Shown one piece after another: positions 27,360 to 36,462 of a stretch of 64,000 nt of DNA. The translations under genes were made by a program, and so were the position numbers. Location: contig NZ_CP029608.1 in the NCBI RefSeq assembly GCF_003352185.1, positions 558,001-622,000 on the forward strand, read 5' to 3'. The DNA comes from Pseudomonas kribbensis. Lineage in GTDB: Bacteria; Pseudomonadota; Gammaproteobacteria; Pseudomonadales; Pseudomonadaceae. The notes beneath the pieces were generated by a model. That model ran no database searches. It saw only the letters and a program-made list of their open reading frames with translations, and had not been told where the DNA came from. The first letter of the stretch is position 1. Each line of letters starts with the position of its first letter.

Positions 27360-28574
27360 TTCCCGGGCGGCTTCATCGGCCAGTTTTCTCGGACGCTGCT
27401 TCTGGCGTAACCAGTTCACAAATGTCTTTCCGGCTTCGATTCCAGGCTTCTCGATGTACAGGAATGTCAGGCTGGCAATGATGATCAGCAGGCAACTGCA
27501 GACGACCATCAACAGCAGATAGAGGACCGGGCTCTGTGGATTGAAGGACATCAGGTGTGGCAGCTGCTGCACCATGATCCAGAGCACATAACCGTGCAGC
27601 AGATAAGTGCTGTAGCTGATCTCTCCCAGCCAGCGGACACTGCGCAGGCGCAGAGCCCCCCAAAGCGGATTTCCCGAAGCCACTATGACGAAGAATGTGC
27701 TCAGCAGCAGAAGCGGCAACAAACTGAAGGCGCGTTTGAACAGTGTCATCGCCAGAGTCAGTGCCAGCAGGGCAACCGCTGTGGCTACGTGGGTCCGGCC
27801 CCATGCCACCAGATGGGGGCGTCGTACCCAATAGGCCGCCGCGATGCCGCCAAGAAAGCTCGCCAGAAAATGCTTCTTCAGCGAATGCTCCCAACCGACG
27901 ACCTGGTACAGGATGTAGATCCCGATCAGGCACAGCACGACTTGCAGCCAGTGCCCGCGGTAGATGAAGACCAGTCCCAGCAGTGGCAGTGCCAGATAGA
28001 AGAACACCTCATAAGCCAGTGTCCAGGTCACGTTGGAGATCAACATGCCACTCTGGTGGTACTGATTGATATCCGGCCGTTCGAATGTCAGCCAGTCAAA
28101 AACCTGCCCGGCCAGTTGTGCGGGAGAGTCTTTCAGTTCCCAGTCCTGCCGGTTGAACACGGTGACAAACACAATCAGCATCAGTGGCAGGTAAAGGGGA
28201 TAAAGCCGAAATACCCGTGATACCGCAAATGCCAGCCAGTCGTGCTGGCGCCCCTGCTTGAGCAGGCGGCTCCAGAACAGAAACCCGGTGATCATGAAAA
28301 ACAATGCGACGCTGGCCTGGCCCAACTGCGAGTAGAAGTTGCTCGGCGGAAAGTCGATCACGCCAGTGTGCAGGTAGAACCAGGTGATGAGGGCGTGATG
28401 TATGAATACGCCAAAGGCCAGATAACCGCGCAAACCGTCGATGGTGCTGTAGCGGCTTTCACCGTTGTGCTGCAAGTGCAGAGCGGCCTTGGGAACCAGA
28501 CGCAGGAACATTGCCGAAGTCGCGATAGCGAGCAGGTACGCTACTGCGGCGAAGCCAGGGTTGGTATCCATCAT
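27354..28574 (-). CDS. Acyltransferase 3 (OafA-type) membrane protein
   Basis: 406 residues with about ten hydrophobic segments. Motifs: RYSTIDGLRGYLAFGVFIHH, where the HH follows the R-G-L-R-type loop of the family, FFMITGFLFWSRLL, and SRVFRLYPLYLPL. Such proteins O-acylate surface sugars such as O-antigen or core using periplasmic sugar acceptors. ATG at 28574 begins two bases past the ligase stop, so both belong to one transcript. This gene is not part of the P. aeruginosa waaL locus. O-antigen or core acetylation is inference from context. Confidence 0.85.
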   Translation of the reverse strand: MMDTNPGFAAVAYLLAIATSAMFLRLVPKAALHLQHNGESRYSTIDGLRGYLAFGVFIHHALITWFYLHTGVIDFPPSNFYSQLGQASVALFFMITGFLFWSRLLKQGRQHDWLAFAVSRVFRLYPLYLPLMLIVFVTVFNRQDWELKDSPAQLAGQVFDWLTFERPDINQYHQSGMLISNVTWTLAYEVFFYLALPLLGLVFIYRGHWLQVVLCLIGIYILYQVVGWEHSLKKHFLASFLGGIAAAYWVRRPHLVAWGRTHVATAVALLALTLAMTLFKRAFSLLPLLLLSTFFVIVASGNPLWGALRLRSVRWLGEISYSTYLLHGYVLWIMVQQLPHLMSFNPQSPVLYLLLMVVCSCLLIIIASLTFLYIEKPGIEAGKTFVNWLRQKQRPRKLADEAARER

Positions 28575-28576
28575 GG

Positions 28577-30442
28577 TCAGTGGGCCCGGGCAGGGCGGCC
28601 TCCCTGTTGCACTTGCCTGTGCAGATTATCGACAGCTGCCCGTGAGGCCGTCGTCGAATAACCCTGGAGCAGGGCATCGAAGTGGTCCTCGAACAGCCAG
28701 CGCTTGTCTTCCGTGTAACGCTGCATGTGACGCAGGTTGCGTTGGCGCAATGAAAGGCTCAATGGGGACGGGTAGATGCGCAGGTCGGCCAGGTCAATCA
28801 ATCCGAACTCACCGTCCTCCAGCACCAGAACGTTGCCCAGGTGCAGCGAGCGGAAATACACGCCCTGCTCATGCAGGCGGGCCATGAATTTGCCGAAACG
28901 CTCGACCAGGGCCTGCCGCACGGCCGGCGCGGTGATGCCCTGAAGTACCTGGCGCAAGGTGTGGCCCGGCAGTGGAGCGTAGTGCACTGCGCTGCTGCCA
29001 TCGTCGAGGCGGTACAGGTTCAGCACCTGTGGGGTCGGGATGCCCATCCGGCGCAATTGTTCGCTATTGATGGCGAAGCGTTCGGAGTAAGGGTTGAAGT
29101 TGCCCGAGGTGTACCAGCGACGGCGGCGGAACAGCTTGAGGAAGCTGCCATCGGTCAGGCGCAGCACTTTGGGGCCGAGGCCGTCTTCTTCGATCACCTG
29201 TGCATCGGCCGCCAATGGCTGCAGGCCGGTGGCCGACAGTTTCTGTACCGGAACGGTCAGCAGGCGGCGGGCTCGCTGGTTGATGCTCAGTGCCGCAATC
29301 AGCGCCAGAGGAATCCACAGCAGGAACCAGTGTTCCTTGGGGCGTGAAATGATGCCACCGCCTTCGGTCAACCCGGCGCCGATGCCGAATACCAGCCAGG
29401 TGGAAGCAATGATCAGCAACGGCTGAACCCGCTGGCGCCAGCTGCTCAGCAAGCCCCACGCCTGGAAAAACAGCCATGGCAACAAGCCGAGGATTCCGAC
29501 GTAGTAAAGAACGCCCAGGAAAAAGCTGTGGGGTTCCTGAAAGTTGTAGCCGACGCCCGGATCGATCGCCAGATCGGCGTTAAAGCCATGACCGATCCAC
29601 GGGTGCTCGGCAATCTTTTGCAGGGCGATCTGCCAGATTTCGAAACGGTACGAGTCGCCACGCTCGGTGATCATCTTCGAAAACAGGCAGAACACACTGA
29701 TGCCTACGGTGGCCAGGGCTCCCAGCATTACCAGAGAGCGACGGTTCCAGCAGATGAAGCTCAGCCACAGCGCAGCCATGGTCAGTGCGACCAGTGGCGT
29801 TCTTGAGCCGGTGGCGATGACTGCTGCAAACATGACCAGCATCGCCGGCAGGCTGAGCCAGAGCAGGCGGCCATGCCTGCACGACATGCTGACGCTCATC
29901 CAGTAGGCACAGAAGAAGCCGAACAGGTGGGAACTGAGCAAGGGATTGTCGAATGCGCCACCGCCAACCAGTCGCGCGCCAGGCTCGTAATGATGGGCGA
30001 ACCGGACCAGGAAACAGGTGGTGGCGATCAGTGCGACCATGGCCGCGACAAATAACATCGGCGCAAGAATGTCGCTGCGATACCGCACAAGCAGGTAACA
30101 GCCGACGAACAGCAGCAAGGTATGCAACGGCGGCTTGAACATGCCACTGAACGACTCGCCGTCGACGGGCCCCCAGCTCAGACTGAGCATCGCCCAGGCG
30201 ACAAACACCAGCAAAGCAACGATCATCGGTTCGCGCACCAGTTCCCTGAACCCCTGGGGGCGAAGGCACAGGGCAATCAGCGCCGGAATGCTGAACAGAC
30301 CGTAAAACAGTTTGTGGTGCAGGCTGCGGCCTGGCAGGAAGAACAGCGCGCACAGGAGCAGGAAGTAGCCGACGGGAAGAATCCACAGGCTGATGAGATC
30401 GAAGACTCGACTGGACGTACTGCTGAAGCCGCGAAGTTGCAT
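28577..30442 (-). CDS. waaL: O-antigen ligase fused to a C-terminal kinase-like domain
   Basis: 621 residues in one continuous frame. The first 390 or so are a polytopic WaaL ligase with many membrane segments and the periplasmic EPHSFFLGVLYYVGILG motif that carries the conserved His. It joins undecaprenyl-linked O-antigen to the core. Residues from about 400 form a cytoplasmic LPS-kinase/toluene-tolerance-like domain (SFLKLFRRRRWYTSG, FGKFMARLHEQGVYF, LIDLADLRIYP). In P. aeruginosa waaL (PA4999) and a kinase-like gene (PA4998) are separate. The catalytic loop reads FRSLHLGN, with Ser532 where kinases have Asp; D550 of the metal loop remains. The domain may be regulatory rather than catalytic. 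Some pseudomonads are annotated with a similar fusion. Confidence 0.85.
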   Translation of the reverse strand: MQLRGFSSTSSRVFDLISLWILPVGYFLLLCALFFLPGRSLHHKLFYGLFSIPALIALCLRPQGFRELVREPMIVALLVFVAWAMLSLSWGPVDGESFSGMFKPPLHTLLLFVGCYLLVRYRSDILAPMLFVAAMVALIATTCFLVRFAHHYEPGARLVGGGAFDNPLLSSHLFGFFCAYWMSVSMSCRHGRLLWLSLPAMLVMFAAVIATGSRTPLVALTMAALWLSFICWNRRSLVMLGALATVGISVFCLFSKMITERGDSYRFEIWQIALQKIAEHPWIGHGFNADLAIDPGVGYNFQEPHSFFLGVLYYVGILGLLPWLFFQAWGLLSSWRQRVQPLLIIASTWLVFGIGAGLTEGGGIISRPKEHWFLLWIPLALIAALSINQRARRLLTVPVQKLSATGLQPLAADAQVIEEDGLGPKVLRLTDGSFLKLFRRRRWYTSGNFNPYSERFAINSEQLRRMGIPTPQVLNLYRLDDGSSAVHYAPLPGHTLRQVLQGITAPAVRQALVERFGKFMARLHEQGVYFRSLHLGNVLVLEDGEFGLIDLADLRIYPSPLSLSLRQRNLRHMQRYTEDKRWLFEDHFDALLQGYSTTASRAAVDNLHRQVQQGGRPARAH

Positions 30443-30596
30443 GCTGTGAGATTCAATCCTGAAGTTGATCGGCCATTTGGTTGATGGCTATTTGATGCTG
30501 AAAAAGACGCATAACAATACCAGCCTTTGCCTGATTGCCAGAACCCTTAAGAAGCTGTGCTAAAGTCAGCGTCCTTTTTATCGACTTTCGCGTGAT

Positions 30597-32399
30597 ATGA
30601 CCGACTCCAGTCCCGCCGCAAGCCCTTCGAGCTTGAAAATCTACTTCCGCCTGCTCGGCTACGTCCGGCCGTATATCAGTCTGTTCCTGATCAGCATCGT
30701 CGGTTTTCTGATTTTCGCATCGACCCAGCCGATGCTCGGTTACATTCTCAAGTATTTCGTCGACGGTCTGTCCAATCCCGAGGCAGTGCTATTTCCCACC
30801 GTGCCTTACCTGCGCGACCTGCAGCTTCTGCAGGCCGTACCGCTGCTGATCATCCTGATCGCTGCGTGGCAGGGCCTGGGCTCCTATCTGGGCAACTATT
30901 TCCTGGCCAAGGTCTCCCTGGGCCTGGTGCACGATCTGCGGGTGCAGCTGTTCAACAACCTGCTGGTGCTGCCGAACCGTTACTTCGACAAGCATAACTC
31001 CGGTCATCTGATTTCACGCATCACCTTTAACGTCACCATGGTCACGGGGGCGGCAACAGATGCGATCAAGGTCGTAATCCGTGAAGGCATGACAGTCATC
31101 TTCCTGTTCGCTTCGCTGCTGTTCATGAACTGGAAACTGACACTGGTGATGGTTGCGATCCTGCCGTTGATCGCCGTGATGGTGCGCACCGCCAGCAAGA
31201 AATTCCGCAAGCAGAGCAAGAAAATCCAGCTGGCCATGGGCGACGTGACCCATGTGGCGTCGGAAACCATCCAGGGCTATCGCGTCGTACGCAGCTTCGG
31301 CGGCGAAGCCTATGAAGAGAAACGCTTCCTCAATGCCAGCCAGAGCAATACCGACAAACAACTGCGCATGACCCGCACCGGCGCCATCTACACGCCGATG
31401 CTGCAACTGGTGATCTACACCGCCATGGCCGTGCTGATGTTCCTGGTGCTGTTCCTGCGTGGAGATGCCTCGGCGGGCGACATGGTGGCCTACATCACCC
31501 TGGCTGGCCTGCTGCCCAAGCCGATTCGCCAGTTGTCCGAAGTCAGTTCGACCATCCAGAAAGGTGTGGCGGGTGCCGAAAGCATTTTCGAGCAACTCGA
31601 TGTCGAGCCGGAAGTCGATACCGGTACGATCGAACGCGATTCGGTCACCGGTCGTCTGGACGTGCGCAACCTGAGCTTCACCTACCCTGGCACCGAGCGT
31701 CAGGTGCTCGACAACATCAGCTTCTCGGTCGAACCGGGGCAGATGGTGGCGCTGGTGGGGCGCTCCGGCAGTGGCAAATCGACGCTGGCCAATCTGATCC
31801 CGCGCTTCTACCACCACGACAAGGGCGAAATCCTGATCGACGGTGTGGAAATCGAGCAGTACAAACTGTTGAACCTGCGCCGTCACATCGCCCAGGTCAC
31901 CCAGCACGTCACATTGTTCAGCGACACAGTGGCCAACAACATTGCCTACGGCGATCTGGCCGGTGCGCCCCGGGAAGATATCGAAAAAGCTGCGCGTGAT
32001 GCCTATGCCATGGACTTCATCGCGCAACTGCCCGAAGGCCTCGATACCCAGGTCGGCGAGAACGGCGTGCTGCTGTCCGGTGGCCAGCGTCAGCGCCTGG
32101 CGATTGCCCGTGCCTTGCTCAAGAATGCGCCAGTACTGATTCTCGACGAGGCCACCTCGGCCCTCGACACCGAATCCGAGCGCCACATCCAGGCAGCACT
32201 GGACCAGGTGATGAAGGGCCGCACCACGCTGGTGATTGCCCACCGTCTGTCGACCATCGAGAAGGCTGACCTGATTCTGGTAATGGACCAGGGGCGGATC
32301 GTCGAGCGTGGCACTCATGGCGAACTGCTGGCGCAGAACGGCTACTACGCGCGTCTGAACGCCATGGGCCTCGATGCCCCGGCCGAAGATATCGCCTGA
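30597..32399 (+). CDS. msbA: Lipid A-core ABC flippase MsbA
   Basis: 600-residue half-transporter that flips lipid A-core across the inner membrane. Six membrane helices occupy about residues 20-300. The nucleotide-binding domain shows Walker A GRSGSGKST, the signature LSGGQRQRLAIARAL, Walker B VLILDEATSALD and the H-loop IAHRLSTIE. ATG at 30597, preceded by 154 bases that separate it from the divergent ligase gene and must carry both promoters. Confidence 0.96.
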   Translation: MTDSSPAASPSSLKIYFRLLGYVRPYISLFLISIVGFLIFASTQPMLGYILKYFVDGLSNPEAVLFPTVPYLRDLQLLQAVPLLIILIAAWQGLGSYLGNYFLAKVSLGLVHDLRVQLFNNLLVLPNRYFDKHNSGHLISRITFNVTMVTGAATDAIKVVIREGMTVIFLFASLLFMNWKLTLVMVAILPLIAVMVRTASKKFRKQSKKIQLAMGDVTHVASETIQGYRVVRSFGGEAYEEKRFLNASQSNTDKQLRMTRTGAIYTPMLQLVIYTAMAVLMFLVLFLRGDASAGDMVAYITLAGLLPKPIRQLSEVSSTIQKGVAGAESIFEQLDVEPEVDTGTIERDSVTGRLDVRNLSFTYPGTERQVLDNISFSVEPGQMVALVGRSGSGKSTLANLIPRFYHHDKGEILIDGVEIEQYKLLNLRRHIAQVTQHVTLFSDTVANNIAYGDLAGAPREDIEKAARDAYAMDFIAQLPEGLDTQVGENGVLLSGGQRQRLAIARALLKNAPVLILDEATSALDTESERHIQAALDQVMKGRTTLVIAHRLSTIEKADLILVMDQGRIVERGTHGELLAQNGYYARLNAMGLDAPAEDIA

Positions 32400-32408
32400 G
32401 GCGGCCGT

Positions 32409-32443
32409 GAAATCACCGGGCGCGCCATGCGTCCGGTGATTTG
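32409..32443 (+). terminator. Hairpin after msbA
   Basis: AAATCACCGG and CCGGTGATTT form a ten-pair stem around a 13-base loop, ten bases past the msbA stop. The tail is short of T, but position and stem strength suggest a terminator. Confidence 0.6.
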
Positions 32444-32563
32444 TATCAAAAAACTTACTCTTCTTGACCAAACCTGCATAAAACCCGACACCGCGCTTGC
32501 TAAGGTTCCCTGACGAACTCTGACTTCCATCGAAGGGGCCATCCCCGTCGCGCGGGTACTTTC

Positions 32564-33268
32564 ATGTTGCAACGCTATCTGTGGAAACTGCTGCCCAAGC
32601 CGCAGCGGGCTTTTCTGCTGGGGCGTCTGTCGGTGGTCGATCGACAGGCGGTGAACAAGTCCATGTCGGCCAACCTGCGCTTTCCCGAAGCTTTCGAGCA
32701 ACGTTCCTGTCTGTTCATTCACGTCCCCAAATGCGCCGGCAGCAGTGTGTGCGAGTCGATGTTCGACGGCTGGCGTCCCGGTCACTTGCCGTTGTACTGG
32801 TATGAAGAACAGTTTCCCGCGCAGTACGCTGCGGCATTCAAATTCACCTTCGTGCGCGATCCGCTGGAGCGCGCCTACTCCGCCTATGCTTTCCTGCATG
32901 GCAACGAACTGGGCGGGCGCGATCAGGCCGCGCAGCAACTGGTCAGGCACTACCGCGACTTTGACGACTTCGTTGCACGCTGGCTACATGCCGACACAAT
33001 CGGGCGACAATTGCACTTTGCCGCGCAAACCGACTTTCTCACTGATTCACTGGGGCGCCTCGCCCTGGACTTTGTCGGCTATCAGGAGCATCTGGAGCGG
33101 GATTTTCGCCTCGTGTGCGAGCGCCTGGGTCTGACCAGCCAGTTGCAACACATCAACAGCTCCCGGCAGCGACACCCGCAACCGGCCCGTGACTTTTGTA
33201 CGCAACGCACCCGACGCCTGGTGCGGCGAGTCTATGCACGTGATTACGAGATGCTCGGTTATGAGTGA
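32564..33268 (+). CDS. Sulfotransferase-family protein
   Basis: 234 residues. The PAPS 5'-phosphosulfate loop is [16 protein letters not shown] (residues 51-66) and the 3'-phosphate motif is [15 protein letters not shown] (96-110), both hallmarks of the sulfotransferase-2 type family. No signal peptide or membrane segment, so it acts in the cytoplasm. The next gene encodes an APS kinase, which makes its PAPS donor, and they overlap by eight bases. Placement between msbA and hldE suggests the acceptor is an LPS core sugar or O-unit, but this is inference. I see no P. aeruginosa counterpart at this site. Confidence 0.8.
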   Translation: MLQRYLWKLLPKPQRAFLLGRLSVVDRQAVNKSMSANLRFPEAFEQRSCLFIHVPKCAGSSVCESMFDGWRPGHLPLYWYEEQFPAQYAAAFKFTFVRDPLERAYSAYAFLHGNELGGRDQAAQQLVRHYRDFDDFVARWLHADTIGRQLHFAAQTDFLTDSLGRLALDFVGYQEHLERDFRLVCERLGLTSQLQHINSSRQRHPQPARDFCTQRTRRLVRRVYARDYEMLGYE

Positions 33269-33869
33269 GGCACTGTCAGTATCTCCGCCACCGGCGATCC
33301 GTCCCTATGAGCTGTCTCTTCCCGCCGAGGCGCGCGCCGCGCAGAAGACGCAGCACCCCCGTTGCCTGTGGCTGACCGGACTGTCCGGTGCCGGAAAATC
33401 GACCCTGGCCAATGCGCTGGAGCTGCACCTGCATCAATTCGGGCTGCACACGTTCCTGCTCGATGGCGACAATCTGCGCAGTGGCCTCTGTCGTGATCTG
33501 GGCATGAGTGACGCCTGCCGGCGCGAGAACATCCGGCGCACCGCCGAAGTGGCGCGATTGATGGTGGACGCCGGGTTGATCGTGATCGTGGCTGCCATTT
33601 CACCGTTTCGTGCCGAGCGGGATACGGCACGCCGGCTGTTTGCCGAAGGTGATTTCATTGAAGTGCATGTCAGCACCTCGCTGGAAGTCTGCGCCCGGCG
33701 CGATCCGAAGGGGTTGTACCGGGCGGCGCGAGAAGGGCGGATCAAGGACTTCACCGGGATCGACAGCCCGTACGAGGCGCCGCTGGCGGCCGAGTGCCGG
33801 ATCGATACGGACGAGGTCGGGCTGGTCGATGCCTGCCATCGACTGGCGTCGTTCCTGTGCAAAAAATGA
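33261..33869 (+). CDS. cysC: Adenylyl-sulfate kinase
   Basis: Phosphorylates APS to PAPS. 202 residues from the ATG at 33261, inside the end of the sulfotransferase gene; an upstream start at 33189 would add 24 residues unlike the family. Walker [10 protein letters not shown] (40-48), [30 protein letters not shown], the phosphorylated-serine segment [15 protein letters not shown], and [12 protein letters not shown] are all present and intact. It is a stand-alone kinase, without the CysN GTPase domain, paired here with a sulfotransferase rather than with sulfate assimilation genes. Confidence 0.92.
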   Translation: MSEALSVSPPPAIRPYELSLPAEARAAQKTQHPRCLWLTGLSGAGKSTLANALELHLHQFGLHTFLLDGDNLRSGLCRDLGMSDACRRENIRRTAEVARLMVDAGLIVIVAAISPFRAERDTARRLFAEGDFIEVHVSTSLEVCARRDPKGLYRAAREGRIKDFTGIDSPYEAPLAAECRIDTDEVGLVDACHRLASFLCKK

Positions 33870-33931
33870 GCAAAAAAGCCTGTCGTTTCATCCTGTTGCA
33901 GCCGCCGCACAAGCCTTCGCCAACCCTGTGT

Positions 33932-33937
33932 TAATAT
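33932..33937 (+). promoter_or_regulatory. -10 box candidate for hldE
   Basis: TAATAT in GTGTTAATATCGCGCCCC, 35 bases upstream of the hldE ATG and similar in setting to the wapO -10 region. No clear -35 box. Confidence 0.4.
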
Positions 33938-33971
33938 CGCGCCCCTGTTCATTTTGTATGTGGGTTGCTCC

Positions 33972-35396
33972 ATGAAGTTGTCCATGCCGCGATTCGATCA
34001 AGCCCCTGTCTTGGTGGTCGGCGATGTCATGCTCGACCGTTACTGGCATGGTGGTACCTCACGGATTTCCCCTGAGGCGCCGGTTCCGGTTGTAAAGGTC
34101 GAGCAAATCGAAGACCGCCCGGGCGGTGCCGCCAACGTTGCCTTGAACATTGCCGCGCTGGGTGCGCCGGCGTCGCTGGTCGGTGTGACCGGTGACGACG
34201 AGGCTGCCGACAGCCTGAGCAACAGCCTCAAGGGTGCGGGCGTGCGCGCCTTGTTCCAGCGTATCGCGCACCAGCCGACCATCGTCAAGCTGCGGGTCAT
34301 GAGCCGGCACCAGCAATTGCTGCGTATCGACTTCGAAGAACCGTTCGCCACTGACGCCCTGGCCCTTGCTTCCCAGGTCGACGACCTGCTGGAAGGCATC
34401 AAGGTGCTGGTGCTGTCCGACTACGGCAAAGGCGCCCTGAAAAACCATCAGGCACTGATCCAGGCCGCCCGGGCCAAAGGCATTCCGGTGCTGGCCGACC
34501 CGAAGGGCAAGGATTTCTCGATCTACCGTGGCGCGAGCCTGATCACCCCGAACCTCAGCGAGTTCGAAGCCATCGTCGGCGGTTGCGCCGATGAGCACGA
34601 ACTGGTGAGCAAGGGGGCGAAACTGATGCACGACCTCGAGCTCGGCGCACTGCTGGTGACTCGCGGCGAGCACGGCATGACCCTGCTGCGTCCGGATCAT
34701 CCGGCGCTGCACCTGCCGGCCCGGGCCCGTGAAGTGTTCGACGTGACCGGTGCCGGCGACACGGTGATTTCCACCCTGGCGGCCGCGATTGCCGCTGGCG
34801 AAGAGCTGCCGCACGCGGTGGCGCTGGCCAACCTGGCGGCCGGCATCGTGGTCGGCAAACTGGGTACGGCGGCGATCAGCGCCCCGGAACTGCGTCGCGC
34901 CATTCAGCGCGAAGAAGGTTCGGAACGCGGTGTGCTGGGTCTGGAGCAACTGATTCTGGCGGTTGCCGATGCCCGGGCGCACAACGAGAAGATCGTGTTC
35001 ACCAACGGCTGCTTCGACATTCTCCACGCCGGGCACGTGACCTACCTCGAGCAGGCTCGGGCCCAGGGTGATCGCCTGATCGTCGCGATCAACGACGACG
35101 CTTCGGTCAGCCGCCTGAAAGGCCCGGGCCGACCGATCAACAGTGTCGACCGGCGCATGGCGGTTCTCGCCGGGCTGGGCGCGGTGGATTGGGTCATCAG
35201 CTTCCCTGAAGGCACCCCGGAAAACCTGCTGCGCGAGGTCAAGCCGGACGTGCTGGTGAAGGGCGGCGACTATGGCATCGACCAGGTTGTCGGCGCCGAT
35301 ATCGTCAAGGCCTACGGCGGCACCGTGAAGGTGTTGGGGCTGGTGGAAAACAGCTCGACCACGGCGATTGTGGAAAAAATCCGCAAGTCCGAGTGA
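33972..35396 (+). CDS. hldE: Bifunctional heptose 7-phosphate kinase / heptose 1-phosphate adenylyltransferase
   Basis: Makes ADP-heptose for WaaC and WaaF. 474 residues from the ATG at 33972, the normal HldE length; six extra codons are open upstream. The N-terminal ribokinase domain shows VVGDVMLDRYWHG, RPGGAANVALNIAALG and DVTGAGDTVIS. The C-terminal cytidylyltransferase-fold domain shows FTNGCFDILHAGHVTYLEQA with the HxGH site. A strong bidirectional terminator follows. Confidence 0.97.
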   Translation: MKLSMPRFDQAPVLVVGDVMLDRYWHGGTSRISPEAPVPVVKVEQIEDRPGGAANVALNIAALGAPASLVGVTGDDEAADSLSNSLKGAGVRALFQRIAHQPTIVKLRVMSRHQQLLRIDFEEPFATDALALASQVDDLLEGIKVLVLSDYGKGALKNHQALIQAARAKGIPVLADPKGKDFSIYRGASLITPNLSEFEAIVGGCADEHELVSKGAKLMHDLELGALLVTRGEHGMTLLRPDHPALHLPARAREVFDVTGAGDTVISTLAAAIAAGEELPHAVALANLAAGIVVGKLGTAAISAPELRRAIQREEGSERGVLGLEQLILAVADARAHNEKIVFTNGCFDILHAGHVTYLEQARAQGDRLIVAINDDASVSRLKGPGRPINSVDRRMAVLAGLGAVDWVISFPEGTPENLLREVKPDVLVKGGDYGIDQVVGADIVKAYGGTVKVLGLVENSSTTAIVEKIRKSE

Positions 35397-35406
35397 TGCA
35401 AACATG

Positions 35407-35457
35407 AAGACCGCACCTGCGATGACTCTCTGGAGTCACTCGCAGGCGCGGTCTTTT
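35407..35457. terminator. Bidirectional terminator between hldE and the convergent operon
   Basis: AAGACCGC...GCGGTCTTTT outer arms, CCTGCGA/TCGCAGG and TGACTC/GAGTCA inner arms make a long, nearly perfect hairpin. It ends in TTTT on the plus strand. Confidence 0.8.
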
Positions 35458-35462
35458 GCCGT

Positions 35463-36431
35463 TCAGGAGTTCACTTTCTTGCGCGGCACGATCTTCTTCA
35501 GCAGTTGCTTGGCCTTGCCCCGCAGTCGCGCCAGCCCCGTGTCCTTGGGTGGCGGCGTCAGGCCTTGCTGGCGCAGCCAGTCCTTCCAGCGAATCCGCTC
35601 ATCGCGCACCAGCCAGCCGTCCTGCCGGGCGAAGCTTTCCGCCAGATACAGGCCTCGGGTGCCTGCCGGGGACAACTGACCTTTCTTCAGCGTATACAGC
35701 TCGGGCAGCGGTTCGCCGTCCTGCAACGGCATCAAGTACAGATCGGGCCGTTTGCGGTCGAGCCGGGCCACCAGTTGATCGCCTTCCAGCCGCTCATCGA
35801 CATGAAACAGGCTGAGGTTCTTGGCTTCTTTCGGTACGTCCAGTCGCAAGTCGTAGATCAATTGCAGCGACGCGGTCGGCAAGTGCACGTAAGCCCGTGG
35901 CCGTTCGAGCAATTGCAGATTGGCGCAGCGTACCGGTCGGGCCGAACCGGACAGCGGCGTCAGGCGAAAGGGCAGGGCCTCGCGATAATGCAGCGCCGAC
36001 GCGTACGGCGCCGGCAGCCAGGTGTCGTTGAAGCGCCCGCCGAGCCAGCCTTCCGGGGTTTCCAGCAGGCATTCTTCGGCGATCTCCTGGATCGCGGTGT
36101 GCAACGGGATATTCAATTCGTGCGCCGGCACGTAGCCGGAAATCAGCTTGAGCACGACATCGCCGCGATCCTGCCGCCGCTGGCGCACCAGCACCCAGTA
36201 ATCGCGATTCTGCCAGTGCAGGGTCAGGCGCACCGAGACGCCGAGGTTGGCCAGCTCCAGCGCAAAGCGCTCGGCATCGGCCACGCTGACCGGTTTGCGC
36301 CGCTGCAGGGTCTGGGCGAAATTCAGCGGCATGCCGACGCTCTGATACGTCAGGCCTTCGGGCGTCGCTTCGACGAACAGTGGCAGCGTCTTGAAGTTGC
36401 TCGGGTTCTTTCTGATGAGCGTACGCGGCAT
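35463..36431 (-). CDS. Conserved protein of unknown function, with a Nudix-box-like segment
   Basis: 322 residues, no signal peptide or membrane segment. I do not recognise a firm family; by position it resembles PA4993. A stretch at about 99-123 reads G-x5-E, then QEIAEECLLE, close to the Nudix box except that spacing is longer and the Arg is Gln. This suggests a Nudix-like fold without certain activity. The C-terminal 25 residues are rich in lysine and arginine (KAKQLLKKIVPRKKV). It is last in a minus-strand operon after the FAD oxidoreductase and aldo/keto reductase genes, 31 bases downstream. Confidence 0.65.
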   Translation of the reverse strand: MPRTLIRKNPSNFKTLPLFVEATPEGLTYQSVGMPLNFAQTLQRRKPVSVADAERFALELANLGVSVRLTLHWQNRDYWVLVRQRRQDRGDVVLKLISGYVPAHELNIPLHTAIQEIAEECLLETPEGWLGGRFNDTWLPAPYASALHYREALPFRLTPLSGSARPVRCANLQLLERPRAYVHLPTASLQLIYDLRLDVPKEAKNLSLFHVDERLEGDQLVARLDRKRPDLYLMPLQDGEPLPELYTLKKGQLSPAGTRGLYLAESFARQDGWLVRDERIRWKDWLRQQGLTPPPKDTGLARLRGKAKQLLKKIVPRKKVNS

Positions 36432-36462
36432 GTCGGCTCCTGCTTAAGGCCGCGGGGCGGCG

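Noticed and set aside
28577..30442. Ligase-kinase fusion as a sequencing or frameshift artefact
   Set aside because: The frame is open with normal codon use throughout and no internal stop or start with a ribosome site at the junction; similar fusions are annotated in other pseudomonads.
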